Origin: Alphaproteobacteria bacterium
GTDB taxonomy: Bacteria > Pseudomonadota > Alphaproteobacteria > Micropepsales > Micropepsaceae
DNA length: 64,000 nt
Assembly: GCA_025361185.1 (NCBI GenBank)
Contig: JANYAR010000048.1
Location: 1 to 64,000 of the forward strand
Direction: 5' to 3'
Positions 17,474-25,770 of this stretch are shown here, piece after piece. Position 1 is the stretch's first letter, and each line of letters starts with the position of its first letter. The notes beneath the pieces were generated by a model that saw only the letters and a list, made by a program, of their open reading frames with translations, did no database searches and was not told the DNA's origin. A program made the position numbers and the translations under genes.

Positions 17474-18364
17474 TTATGAAAGAAGGCATAGGCCGTTGTT
17501 CAGCACCATGGTTCCAGGACGTTCCTTGACCGATGCGCGCCAGGAAATTGTGCCGCCGTCCTGCCACATCTCCACCACCAGCGTCTCGCCGGGAAACACC
17601 GGCTTGGAAAAGCGCACATCGAACTGGCGGATGCGTTCGGGTTGATACTGCGCCAGTGTCGAAAGCACGGCCCGGCAGGCGGTGCCATAGGAACACAGGC
17701 CATGCAGGATGGGACGCGGAAAGCCCACCATTTGGGCGAAGGCCGGATCGCGGTGCAGCGGATTGCGGTCGCCCGAAAGCGCATAGAGGAACGCCTGGTC
17801 GGGCCGCGTATCGCATTCCTTCACCAGATCGGGCGCGCGGGTGGGAATTTCGTGCAGTTCGGGCCCGCCTTGCGGCATATTTTTGGAAGAGGGGCCGCCA
17901 AAACCGCCATCGCCGCGCGCGAAAATGGAGGACACGATGGTGAACAGCTTATCGCCGCTTGCGGCCTCGCGCGTGATCCTTTCCTGCACCAGCACCGCGC
18001 CCTTGCCTTCGCCCTTGTCCAGGATGGCCAGCATGCGCTCGTCCGACACCACCTCGCATTTGGAAGGGAGCGGCTTGTGAAAGGTGATGCGCCGCTCGCC
18101 GTCCACCACAAGCGCGAAATTGATCGAGGATTTCTGCGGCATGCGCTGGCGTTCGGGCGGCGCCTCGCCGCGATTGATCACGCTGGCGAAGGTGGGCACG
18201 ACTTTCAACCCGTTATTTTCGTAGACGAAGGCAAGTTCCTTTTCGTCCAGCGGATCGCGCCCCATCCCCACCCCCAGGGCATAAAGCATGACGTCCTTTT
18301 CGTCATAGCGCGCCGCAAGGCCGGTCGCGCCGGACTGCATCATGTCGTCATAATCAATGGGCAT
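17474..18364 (-). CDS. MaoC-like (R)-specific enoyl-CoA hydratase (hydratase 2)
   Basis: 296-aa double hot-dog protein of the multifunctional beta-oxidation hydratase-2 / MaoC family, adding water to trans-2-enoyl-CoA to give the (3R)-hydroxyacyl-CoA. The C-terminal hot-dog carries the hydratase motif SGDRNPLHRDPAFA...GFPRPILHGLCSYG with catalytic Asp/His. The N-terminal hot-dog has lost that motif, as usual. Length agrees with the family (about 285-300). The downstream methyltransferase gene starts within 2 nt of this stop, so the two are probably co-transcribed although no functional link is evident. Confidence 0.88.
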   Translation of the reverse strand: MPIDYDDMMQSGATGLAARYDEKDVMLYALGVGMGRDPLDEKELAFVYENNGLKVVPTFASVINRGEAPPERQRMPQKSSINFALVVDGERRITFHKPLPSKCEVVSDERMLAILDKGEGKGAVLVQERITREAASGDKLFTIVSSIFARGDGGFGGPSSKNMPQGGPELHEIPTRAPDLVKECDTRPDQAFLYALSGDRNPLHRDPAFAQMVGFPRPILHGLCSYGTACRAVLSTLAQYQPERIRQFDVRFSKPVFPGETLVVEMWQDGGTISWRASVKERPGTMVLNNGLCLLS

Positions 18365-18440
18365 GCGCTTTGCCTCATGCGGGTGGCCGCTCTGGTATCA
18401 ATCTCTGGCATCAATCTAAAGCCTGTGATGGTATGATGCC

Positions 18441-18920
18441 ATGACCATGCCAGCGCCCGCTGCCGTGCCGCCACCCCCGCCAATAGCGCGCGGCAATGGC
18501 TGTCTGTGGGGCTGCCTGATCCTGTCTTTGATCCTGATCGCCCCGCCTATCCTGCTGGGGGGCTATGGCGCCTGGTTCCTTTATGACGGCTACCGGCACA
18601 ATCCCGTGGTGCGGATGGTGGGGGAATTGGTGCGCAACGACGGCATGGCGCAGCAGGCCCTGGGCTATGGCGCGGTGATAACCGGCGTGGAAGGCGATGC
18701 CTTTACCTGGGTCCCAGGCAGAATCAGCGGCGATTATCATGTCACGCTGGAGGGCCCCAAGGGTGAGGGCCATCTGATCGTCCGCTCACACCGATCCAGC
18801 CTCGGTCCGCCGAGCCTGGACAGCGCCATCCTCACCGGCCCGGACGGACGGCGCTATGATTTGCTCAAGCATCAGCAATTGCCGGATGATGGCAGGGTGC
18901 GGCCCGATACTTCGATTTAG
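18441..18920 (+). CDS. Coa1-like single-pass membrane protein
   Basis: 159 aa. A Pro/Ala-rich N-terminus is followed by one transmembrane helix (about 23-46, GCLILSLILIAPPILLGGYGAWF) and a periplasmic domain with GAVITGVEG...ISGDYHVTLEGPKGEGHLIV. The V/I-x-G ... GPKG-x-G pattern resembles the cytochrome-oxidase assembly factor Coa1 family (DUF1783), an assignment from memory of the family pattern only. No oxidase genes are nearby. The TAG overlaps the stop codon of the convergent patatin gene (TTAG). Confidence 0.6.
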   Translation: MTMPAPAAVPPPPPIARGNGCLWGCLILSLILIAPPILLGGYGAWFLYDGYRHNPVVRMVGELVRNDGMAQQALGYGAVITGVEGDAFTWVPGRISGDYHVTLEGPKGEGHLIVRSHRSSLGPPSLDSAILTGPDGRRYDLLKHQQLPDDGRVRPDTSI

Positions 18921-20758
18921 GTCGCCACCACCACGTGCGGCAAAGACATATCCAGACCGTCGCCGGTTACATGCGCCATGGGAACGCCGTTCTTGTCGAT
19001 ACAGGCGCGTGCGGTGTCATAGCCTTCCTGGATCGCCAGGTCGAACTTCTTCCAATCGCGCAAGCCGATATGGGGCATGGGCGGCTCGATCAGGTAATCG
19101 CACTGCTGGCGCACGATGCGGCGCTGGGCTTCCGAGCCCACTGTGCCCGATCGCATCAGAATGGAGATGATGCTGGGATTGCCGCGGTCCCGGCGCCAGG
19201 CCAGCCACCAGGGCCGCTCGCCGTAATGCTCGCTGGTCGCCCGCAGATCCACTTCCCCGGTGACGTCACAGGCAATGATCGGCCCGGAATTGCCCTGCTC
19301 GCGCATCACGTCCACCGGCAGGTTATTCATCACCCCGCCGTCCACCAGCAGATGGCCGTGATGGGTCACCGGCGGCAGAATGCCCGGCAGCGCCACACTG
19401 GCCCGAAGCGCCCGCCACAGCTTTCCATCGCGATGGACATGGATGCGCCCGGTGGTCAGATCGGAAGACACCGCAAAGAAGGGCAATGGCAATTCCTCGA
19501 TCGCCACTTCATCGAAATTTTCGCGCAGCCGCGCACTGACCTTCTTGCCGCGTACCAGCGCAACCATCGGATAGGTGAAATCCGAAAGAGGATTGTCGTC
19601 CACGAATACCGCACGCATGCGCTCGCGCATCTCCTCCAGGCTCCATTCCCGCGCCAGGCCCGCCGCAATGATGGCGCCCATCGACGTGCCGCCCAGCTGG
19701 TCGAACGGCACACCGGCTTCCTTCAGCGCCTTGATGATGCCGATATGGGCGAAGCCCCGCGCGCCGCCACCTGCCAGCACCAGGCCCACGGCCCGGCCGG
19801 CGATGAAGCGGGCGACGCGGTCCACATCGGCCTGATGCCCGGCCCGCAGATGATGGTGGGCGCGGAACAGCCCGTTGCGAACCGAGAAATGATCCGGCAG
19901 CACCGTGCTAGCGCCATCGGGATGCAGCAGCAGAAGTTCCGGCAAGCCCGCTGCCCGTTCCTTGAATGCCGGAAGGCCCAGCGGCACCAATGGCAAGGGC
20001 TGGTTGGCGCGGGCGAGCAGGAAAATGCGGTCGGCCTGGCGCAAACATAGCTGCGTCCAGGGCGTGTCGGGGCCGTCGCCGCGATAGAACACAATGTCAT
20101 GGGCCTGTTCGAAGCTGTTGAACCATTCCGCGGTCTGGTCGGAAGCGTTCACATCCACCACCGCGGCGCGGCAGCCCATGGCGGCCAGCGCATTGGTCAG
20201 ACGCTGCGCGACAGGCACCTCCGACAGACCATCCTGCAGCGGCACGATGGCAAAGGTCTTGGGCTGCGACTTGGGCGAGCGGCCGCGATTGGCGTCCTTC
20301 AGCCGCTTCACCAGCATCTGCATCAGGTTCATCATCACCCGGGGATGGCGGGCGATCAGTGTCTCGAAGCCTTCGGGGCTTATGCGCAGCAATTCGGTAT
20401 CGCGCAGCGCCACCAGTTGCGCGGAATGATTGCTGGAGCCGGCGATCAGCGACATCTCGCCCACCGTCTCGCCCGCCGGGATATGCGCCACAAACTGGCG
20501 CTGGCCCTGTTGGGTGGCGGTAAACACGCCCAGGCTGCCGGTCACCACCAAAAAGAGGGCGGCATTGTTTTCGCCATCGCGCTCGAGCAACGTACCGCCG
20601 GGCAACGCGAACCAGTTCGCTTCGGCCAGCAGATTGCGCAGCGCGGCGTCGCCCACATTTTCCAGCAGCGCGAAACTCTTGAGCCGCTCACACAGCTCTT
20701 CGGGATAGACGGTCTGCTGACCGACGCGAAAGGAGGACAGGAACGTCATGATGCCCAT
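18917..20758 (-). CDS. cNMP-binding domain patatin-like phospholipase (NTE/RssA type)
   Basis: 613 aa. Residues about 25-145 form a cyclic-nucleotide-binding-like cupin (FLVVTGSLGVF, IPAGETVGEMSLIAGSSNHSAQLVALRDTELL in pieces). Residues about 320-520 are the patatin domain: GGGARG (330-335, oxyanion hole), GTSMG with nucleophile S359, and DGGVMNNLP with catalytic D473. Bacterial and eukaryotic neuropathy-target-esterase relatives hydrolyse (lyso)phospholipids. No signal peptide, so likely cytoplasmic or membrane-peripheral. ATG 20758 or 20749; the latter has AAAGG 9 nt upstream. The SDR gene ends 8 bp upstream and is probably co-transcribed. Confidence 0.88.
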   Translation of the reverse strand: MGIMTFLSSFRVGQQTVYPEELCERLKSFALLENVGDAALRNLLAEANWFALPGGTLLERDGENNAALFLVVTGSLGVFTATQQGQRQFVAHIPAGETVGEMSLIAGSSNHSAQLVALRDTELLRISPEGFETLIARHPRVMMNLMQMLVKRLKDANRGRSPKSQPKTFAIVPLQDGLSEVPVAQRLTNALAAMGCRAAVVDVNASDQTAEWFNSFEQAHDIVFYRGDGPDTPWTQLCLRQADRIFLLARANQPLPLVPLGLPAFKERAAGLPELLLLHPDGASTVLPDHFSVRNGLFRAHHHLRAGHQADVDRVARFIAGRAVGLVLAGGGARGFAHIGIIKALKEAGVPFDQLGGTSMGAIIAAGLAREWSLEEMRERMRAVFVDDNPLSDFTYPMVALVRGKKVSARLRENFDEVAIEELPLPFFAVSSDLTTGRIHVHRDGKLWRALRASVALPGILPPVTHHGHLLVDGGVMNNLPVDVMREQGNSGPIIACDVTGEVDLRATSEHYGERPWWLAWRRDRGNPSIISILMRSGTVGSEAQRRIVRQQCDYLIEPPMPHIGLRDWKKFDLAIQEGYDTARACIDKNGVPMAHVTGDGLDMSLPHVVVAT

Positions 20759-20766
20759 CCTTTACC

Positions 20767-21549
20767 TCACCAGGCGGTCCAGCCGCCATCCACATTGAGG
20801 CTGGTGCCTGTCACAAAAGACGATGCCGGGCTGGCCAGATACAGCAGCGGCCCGCCGATCTCGTCCGCCTGGCCGGTCCGGCCCAGCATGGTGCGTTCGG
20901 CCAGGCGGCCTTCCAGTCCCGGCGGCATCTTGCCCGGCTGGGGAAAGAGGCCCGGCACCAGGGCATTGACGCGGATCCTCGAAGGCCCCAGCTCGGCGGC
21001 GAGATGGCGGGTAAGCTGCTCCAAACCGGCCTTGGCGGGCCCGTAGTGAAATGGGCTCTGCTGCTCACGCCTGTCATACAGCCGCCCGTCGGGTGAGATC
21101 TGGGCGTACATCGATGAGACATTGATGACACTGGCGTCACCCGAGGCCGTCACGGCGGCTTTCAACGCCGGCAAGGCGGCGCGCACCGATTCAAAGGCGG
21201 TCGTCACGGTGGCGGCGTAGGTGGCGGCGAAATCCTCAGGAGCCAGTTCATCGAAGGACTTGCCCGCCATCCGCCCGATATTGTTGACCAGCACATCCAG
21301 CCGTTTCAGGCCGGCAAAAAAGGCATGAATTTTTTCGACATCATGGGCGTCAAAGGCTGCGGCTTCGACCGAATAGCCCTGGGACTTGAGATCGCCGGCA
21401 AAGACGTCCAGCGCGGCTGCATCGCGCCCATTGACGATAACGTGTGCGCCCGCCTCGCACAGCGCCCGGGTTATGGCCGCGCCCAGATGGCCGCGGCTGC
21501 CCGAAACAAAGGCAGTCTTGCCGTCCAGCCGGAAAAGATGTTGCGCCAT
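20767..21549 (-). CDS. SDR-family oxidoreductase
   Basis: 260-aa short-chain dehydrogenase. Cofactor loop SGSRGHLGAA (about 18-27, a variant of TGxxxGIG), VNNIGRMAG (NNxG), catalytic Ser in INVSSMYAQ, and a C-terminal VTGTSLNVDGGWTAW. The usual YxxxK is represented by HYGPAKAGLEQL, with the Tyr-x-x-x-Lys spacing kept (Y-G-P-A-K). Substrate unknown. ATG 21549 gives a standard N-terminus; ATG 21573 is also possible and has AGG close upstream. It precedes the patatin gene by 8 bp, suggesting a lipid-related role, which is inference. Confidence 0.82.
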   Translation of the reverse strand: MAQHLFRLDGKTAFVSGSRGHLGAAITRALCEAGAHVIVNGRDAAALDVFAGDLKSQGYSVEAAAFDAHDVEKIHAFFAGLKRLDVLVNNIGRMAGKSFDELAPEDFAATYAATVTTAFESVRAALPALKAAVTASGDASVINVSSMYAQISPDGRLYDRREQQSPFHYGPAKAGLEQLTRHLAAELGPSRIRVNALVPGLFPQPGKMPPGLEGRLAERTMLGRTGQADEIGGPLLYLASPASSFVTGTSLNVDGGWTAW

Positions 21550-21843
21550 GGGGAAACGCCCGAAACCAAGCATTCAACCTGCCAGCGCAGGGTAAACAAG
21601 TCTTTACCCCACGAAACGCCGGCCTACCTCCCCCCCGCCTAAGCACCATCGCATGGGGGGGCGAGGCTGGTGCGAAGGCCGGACCGGAGGGGAAGTCCTG
21701 TTGCATTGCAACATGCTCCGCCCTGATCACCTTATTGGAAACAGATCGCGGCCACATTAAAGTTGCAAACCCGCTCACAATAGGACACCCAACAGGGGCT
21801 TCTTCGCCGGCCGGCCGGCCGCACTACAAAGGGACGACTTTCC

Positions 21844-23064
21844 ATGATCAGCAAATTCCTTCTCGCCGCTGCTTCGGCGGGTTTCCTGCTTGGCGCAGCG
21901 CCGAGCGCAATGGCGGCCGATGCCCCCAAAGGCCCCAAGCTCAACCATGCCATCGCGGTGGCGCTCACCGATATTCAGAAGGCGAATGCCGCGAAGGATT
22001 ATCCCGCGGCGCTGGCCGCTTTGGAAAAGGCCAAGGCCGTTTCCGGCCCCACCACCTATGACACGCTGATGATCAACCGCTTTGCGATGGGCATCCATGT
22101 CGGCATGAACGATCTCAATGCCGCGGACGTCGACGCCGAGGCTGCCGCCGACATCGATCCCAGCGAAATTCCCGACGCCGACAAGGCCGCCGTTTACAAG
22201 CCGGCGCTGCAACTGGCGATGAATGCCAAGCATTACGACAAGGCCGTGAAGTACGCCAAGGCGATGATGACGGCGACGCCGCCGCCGTCCGCCGCCGATC
22301 TGACCCTGGCCACACAGGCTTTTTACCTGGGCGGCGATTATGCCGGCGCCACCGGCCTGGCGCAGAAGAATATCGATGCCGCGACCGCAGCGGGCCAAAA
22401 GCCCGCGCGCAGCGACCTGGATATTATTCTGGCTTCGCAGGTCAAGCAGAAGGATGAACCGGGCGCCGAGAAGACCTTGGAGTCGCTGGTCGCCAACTAC
22501 AACATGCCCGAGGACTGGAACCAGATCATGGGCGTGGCGCTGACCACCAAGGGCATGCGCGATATCGACTATATTTACATGGGCCGCCTGATGTTCCTGC
22601 AGGCCGGCAAGATGTCCGCCACCGATGCTTCGCTGGTCGGCTCCACCGCCAGCCGCCTTGCCTTCTTTGGCGACGCGGTGCAGGCGGAAAAGCTGGGCGC
22701 CACTGGCTTCCCGCCAGCCGGCCCCAAGGCGGATGCCGACAAAAAAACCATTCCCGCCCAGATCACCGCCGGCGCCAAGCAGAACGGTCAGTATAATGTG
22801 AAGCTGGCGCAAGCCCTGTACGGCTATGGCATGTTCCCGGAGGCCATCACGTCGGCGCAGTTGGCCAAGACCAAGGGCGGCGCAACCGACCCGACCGAGG
22901 CCGACATGGTGATCGGCATGGCACAGACCGCCGCGGGCCAGTATGCCGACGCGGCCGGCTCCTTCGGCGGCATCAGTTCGGCCAATCCGGCTTCGGCCCG
23001 CGTGGTGCGCTTGTGGGGGTATTTCGCCAAGTCGAAAGCCAACCCCGCGACCGCGGCCAAGTAG
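21844..23064 (+). CDS. Secreted TPR-like alpha-helical protein, function unknown
   Basis: 406 aa. Signal peptide 1-24 (FLLGAAPSAMA-AD). The mature protein is Ala/Lys-rich and helical with TPR-like repeats (for example AIAVALTDIQKANAAKDYPAALAALEKA in pieces, ALQLAMNAKHYDKAVKYAKAM, LGGDYAGATGLAQ, ALYGYGMFPEAITSAQLA). No catalytic motif. Probably a periplasmic protein-protein interaction scaffold. AAAGGGACGAC lies upstream of the ATG, and a strong intrinsic terminator follows the stop at once, so this is probably a single-gene, well-expressed transcript. Confidence 0.75.
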   Translation: MISKFLLAAASAGFLLGAAPSAMAADAPKGPKLNHAIAVALTDIQKANAAKDYPAALAALEKAKAVSGPTTYDTLMINRFAMGIHVGMNDLNAADVDAEAAADIDPSEIPDADKAAVYKPALQLAMNAKHYDKAVKYAKAMMTATPPPSAADLTLATQAFYLGGDYAGATGLAQKNIDAATAAGQKPARSDLDIILASQVKQKDEPGAEKTLESLVANYNMPEDWNQIMGVALTTKGMRDIDYIYMGRLMFLQAGKMSATDASLVGSTASRLAFFGDAVQAEKLGATGFPPAGPKADADKKTIPAQITAGAKQNGQYNVKLAQALYGYGMFPEAITSAQLAKTKGGATDPTEADMVIGMAQTAAGQYADAAGSFGGISSANPASARVVRLWGYFAKSKANPATAAK

Positions 23065-23075
23065 AAGCATGACGC

Positions 23076-23108
23076 AAAAAGGGGTGTGGACCGGCCACGC
23101 CCCTTTTT
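23076..23108 (+). terminator. Rho-independent terminator
   Basis: Stem AAAAAGGGGTGTGG (23076-23089) pairs with CCACGCCCCTTTTT (23095-23108), one G-T wobble, 5-nt loop, ending in a T run. It is 11 nt after the stop of the secreted TPR protein. Because the 5' arm starts with an A run, it can also work in the other direction. Confidence 0.88.
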
Positions 23109-23127
23109 CGTTGCCGCTGGTACTGCC

Positions 23128-23673
23128 ATGAATCTGGTCGCGGGTTTCGCACCATTCATCCTGTTCACAATCCTGTCGCGCCTGTCGGTCGATCTGGCGC
23201 TTTGGGTCGCGTTCGCGACGGCTTTCGTCGTCACCATCCGCGATTTTGTCGAAAGTCCCAGCCTGCGATTGCTGGATGCAGGCAGCCTCGCGCTGTTCGC
23301 CCTGCTGGCACTGGGACGGGGCTTTCTCGACCCTGGCCTGCCCTTAGCATCGGTACGCTTCATCGCCGCGCTGTCGCTGTTTGTGCTGCTGAGTTTGGCG
23401 CTTGTTTTGAAACGGCCCTTCTCGGTGGATTATGCCCGGCTCGATCCGCGTGAAGCCGGCTGGCCGCCGGCCCTGTTCCTGCGCGTGAATTACTTGGTCT
23501 CCGGCGTCTGGGCCACGGCCTTTGCCGCCATAGCCGCGGCCGACGGCGCAGTCTCCTTCGATACGGGACTACCGCTGTATGGCAGCATCGCGATCAGCTT
23601 GATCGCCCTTTCCGCCGCCGTTGCCTTTACCCTGCGCTACCCGGCCCACGCCGCAAAGAAAGCCGCCGCTTAG
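23128..23673 (+). CDS. Polytopic membrane protein, function unknown
   Basis: 181 aa with about five hydrophobic helices (LVAGFAPFILFTIL, LALWVAFATAFVVTI, SLALFALLALGRGF, RFIAALSLFVLLSLALVL, and two more at the C-terminus), ending in a Lys/Ala tail. No signature residues recognised. The ATG at 23128 is just after the upstream terminator; an in-frame GTG/ATG inside that terminator is unlikely. Ribosome-binding site is weak. The thiolase gene follows after 66 bp. Confidence 0.65.
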   Translation: MNLVAGFAPFILFTILSRLSVDLALWVAFATAFVVTIRDFVESPSLRLLDAGSLALFALLALGRGFLDPGLPLASVRFIAALSLFVLLSLALVLKRPFSVDYARLDPREAGWPPALFLRVNYLVSGVWATAFAAIAAADGAVSFDTGLPLYGSIAISLIALSAAVAFTLRYPAHAAKKAAA

Positions 23674-23739
23674 GACCCGCGCGTGCTGGCAGCACGGCGT
23701 GCGAAGAGCTAGGGTCGTGGCAAGCTCAAGGGTTGTCGC

Positions 23740-24948
23740 ATGAAACAGGCAGTGATTGTCTCCACCGCCCGCACCGGTTTGGCGAAATCCGTGCGCGGAG
23801 GCTTCAACGACACCCATGGCGCGGTGATGGGCGGACATGCCGTCAAGCACGCGATCGCGCGCGCCGGCCTTGACCCGGCAGAGGTGGAGGATGTCTTTAT
23901 GGGATGCGGCTTTCCCGAAGGCGCCACCGGCAACAATATCGCGCGCGAAGCCGCCATCTGGGCCGGTTGTCCGGTTTCGACGGCGGGCGTCACCGTCAAC
24001 CGCTATTGCTCGAGCGGATTGAACGCCATCGCTTTTGCCGCGCAGCAGATCATGACCGACGGCACCGATATCGCGGTGGGCGCGGGCGTGGAATCCATCT
24101 CCCTGGTGCAGATGGGCGGCATCAATCTCAAGCATTTCACCGAAGAGCATCTGCTGCAGACAAAACCTGCACTGTGGATGACCATGATCGAAACGGCGGA
24201 GATCGTGGCCGAACGTTACGGCATCAGCCGCGAGCGGCAGGACCTGTATGCGCTGCAAAGCCAGCAACGCACCGTAACCGCGCAAGCCGCTGGCCGGTAT
24301 CAAGACGAAATCGTGCCCCTGACCACAAAAATGAAGAAGCTGGACAAGGCCAGCGGCGCCGAAAGCATCGTGGACGTCACAGTCGATCGCGACGAGTGCA
24401 ATCGCCCCGACACCACGCTGGAGGGGCTGGCGGCGCTGAAGCCCGTGCATGCCGGCGGCCAGCAGGTCGCGCAAGGCAAATATATCACCGCGGGCAATGC
24501 CTCGCAGTTCGCCGACGGCGCGTCGGCCTGTGTGTTGATGAGCGCAGATGCGGCCGTCAAAAAAAACATCAAGCCGCTGGGCATCTTCAAGGGCTTTGCC
24601 GTTGCCGGCGTGGAGCCGGACGAAATGGGCATCGGCCCCGTGCTGGCGGTTCCGCGCCTGCTCGCGCGTCACGGCCTTGGCGTAAACGACATCGACCTTT
24701 GGGAACTGAACGAAGCTTTCGCCAGCCAGACGCTTTACTGCATGGACCGCCTGGGCTTGGACCCCGCGAAAACCAACGTCAATGGCGGTGCGATCTCGAT
24801 AGGCCATCCCTATGGCATGACGGGCGCCCGCCTCACCGGACATCTGCTGCTCGAAGGCCGGCGGCGCGGCGCCAAACTGGGCGTCGTGACCATGTGCATC
24901 GGCGGCGGCATGGGCGCGGCCGGTCTGTTCGAGATAGTTTCCGCCTGA
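23740..24948 (+). CDS. Thiolase-family acetyl-CoA C-acyltransferase
   Basis: 402-aa cytoplasmic thiolase that condenses or cleaves 3-ketoacyl-CoA. All three signatures are present: nucleophile C90 in NRYCSSGLNAIA, NGGAISIGHPYGMTGAR (catalytic His about residue 355) and the C-terminal CIGGGMGAAGLF (acid/base Cys about 388). Length matches the family (about 390-400). Whether it is degradative (FadA-like) or biosynthetic (PhaA-like) cannot be decided from motifs. The CAP-lipoprotein gene begins 1 nt after its stop, so they are co-transcribed. Confidence 0.92.
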   Translation: MKQAVIVSTARTGLAKSVRGGFNDTHGAVMGGHAVKHAIARAGLDPAEVEDVFMGCGFPEGATGNNIAREAAIWAGCPVSTAGVTVNRYCSSGLNAIAFAAQQIMTDGTDIAVGAGVESISLVQMGGINLKHFTEEHLLQTKPALWMTMIETAEIVAERYGISRERQDLYALQSQQRTVTAQAAGRYQDEIVPLTTKMKKLDKASGAESIVDVTVDRDECNRPDTTLEGLAALKPVHAGGQQVAQGKYITAGNASQFADGASACVLMSADAAVKKNIKPLGIFKGFAVAGVEPDEMGIGPVLAVPRLLARHGLGVNDIDLWELNEAFASQTLYCMDRLGLDPAKTNVNGGAISIGHPYGMTGARLTGHLLLEGRRRGAKLGVVTMCIGGGMGAAGLFEIVSA

Positions 24949-24949
24949 A

Positions 24950-25615
24950 ATGACACGCGCTGCATTCTTTCTTTTGGCCGCTGTGCTGCTTGGCGCCTGC
25001 ACCACGCTGGGTCAGGTCGGCGAAAAAGCCGCGCCGCCGCCGCCCGATCCTCGAACGCAGATGGGAGCGCTGGAAACCCGCATCGCTGCCTTGGTCGAGG
25101 AACAGCGCCACAAGCTGGATCCCAGTGCTCGTTTCTTGGCGATCGATCCGGAACTTTCCAGGATCGCCCGGGCGCGTGCCAGCGACATGGCGGCAAAAAA
25201 TTATCTGGCCCACGCCGCGCCCAATGGCGACACCTCGGCCTCGCTGCTGATGCAGCAGAATGAAAAGTGGCAGGGTCTGCTGGGGGAAAATCTCGCGGCC
25301 CAGCACTACACCAAGCAGGCCGGTGTTGCGGTTGACGATTTTGCTCAGCGATTCCTGGACGAATGGCTGAAAAGCCCACCCCACCGGGACAACATGGCCT
25401 TCCCCAACTATGACCATGCGGGCGTGGGGGCGGCCGTAAACGGCGACACGGTCTATGTCGCGGTGCTGTTTTCCACCGATCTGGGACTGAAGCCGCGGGG
25501 CAACGATGGCCCCGCCAGTGCCGTCACCACCTGGCAAAGCCCGGCCGCCGCCAGCGCCGCCCCGGCAAAAGCACCACAAGACCGGCCAGGCTTACGCGGC
25601 GAAGGCGTGCAATAA
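24950..25615 (+). CDS. CAP (SCP/PR1)-domain lipoprotein
   Basis: 221 aa. Lipobox LLGAC with C17 indicates lipidation. Residues about 40-185 form a CAP domain: IDPELSRIARARASDMAAKNYLAHAAPNGD, GENLAAQHY, SPPHRDNMAFPNYDHAGVGAA, VYVAVLFSTD. Bacterial CAP proteins are cell-envelope proteins of unclear biochemical role. A Pro/Ala-rich tail follows. The ATG lies one base after the thiolase TGA. Confidence 0.87.
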   Translation: MTRAAFFLLAAVLLGACTTLGQVGEKAAPPPPDPRTQMGALETRIAALVEEQRHKLDPSARFLAIDPELSRIARARASDMAAKNYLAHAAPNGDTSASLLMQQNEKWQGLLGENLAAQHYTKQAGVAVDDFAQRFLDEWLKSPPHRDNMAFPNYDHAGVGAAVNGDTVYVAVLFSTDLGLKPRGNDGPASAVTTWQSPAAASAAPAKAPQDRPGLRGEGVQ

Positions 25616-25770
25616 GGGCCGCCAGCAGCCATCGCCGCCGATTGCCCAACTAGCTGTGCATGACCGGGAAAATGGCCCCTCTAACCGCAGATCGCGCAGT
25701 CAACATTCCTTTACACTATATCTGGCGACCGGTACTTTCTGTAGTGGGTGCGCGGTGTCATTGATTCGAG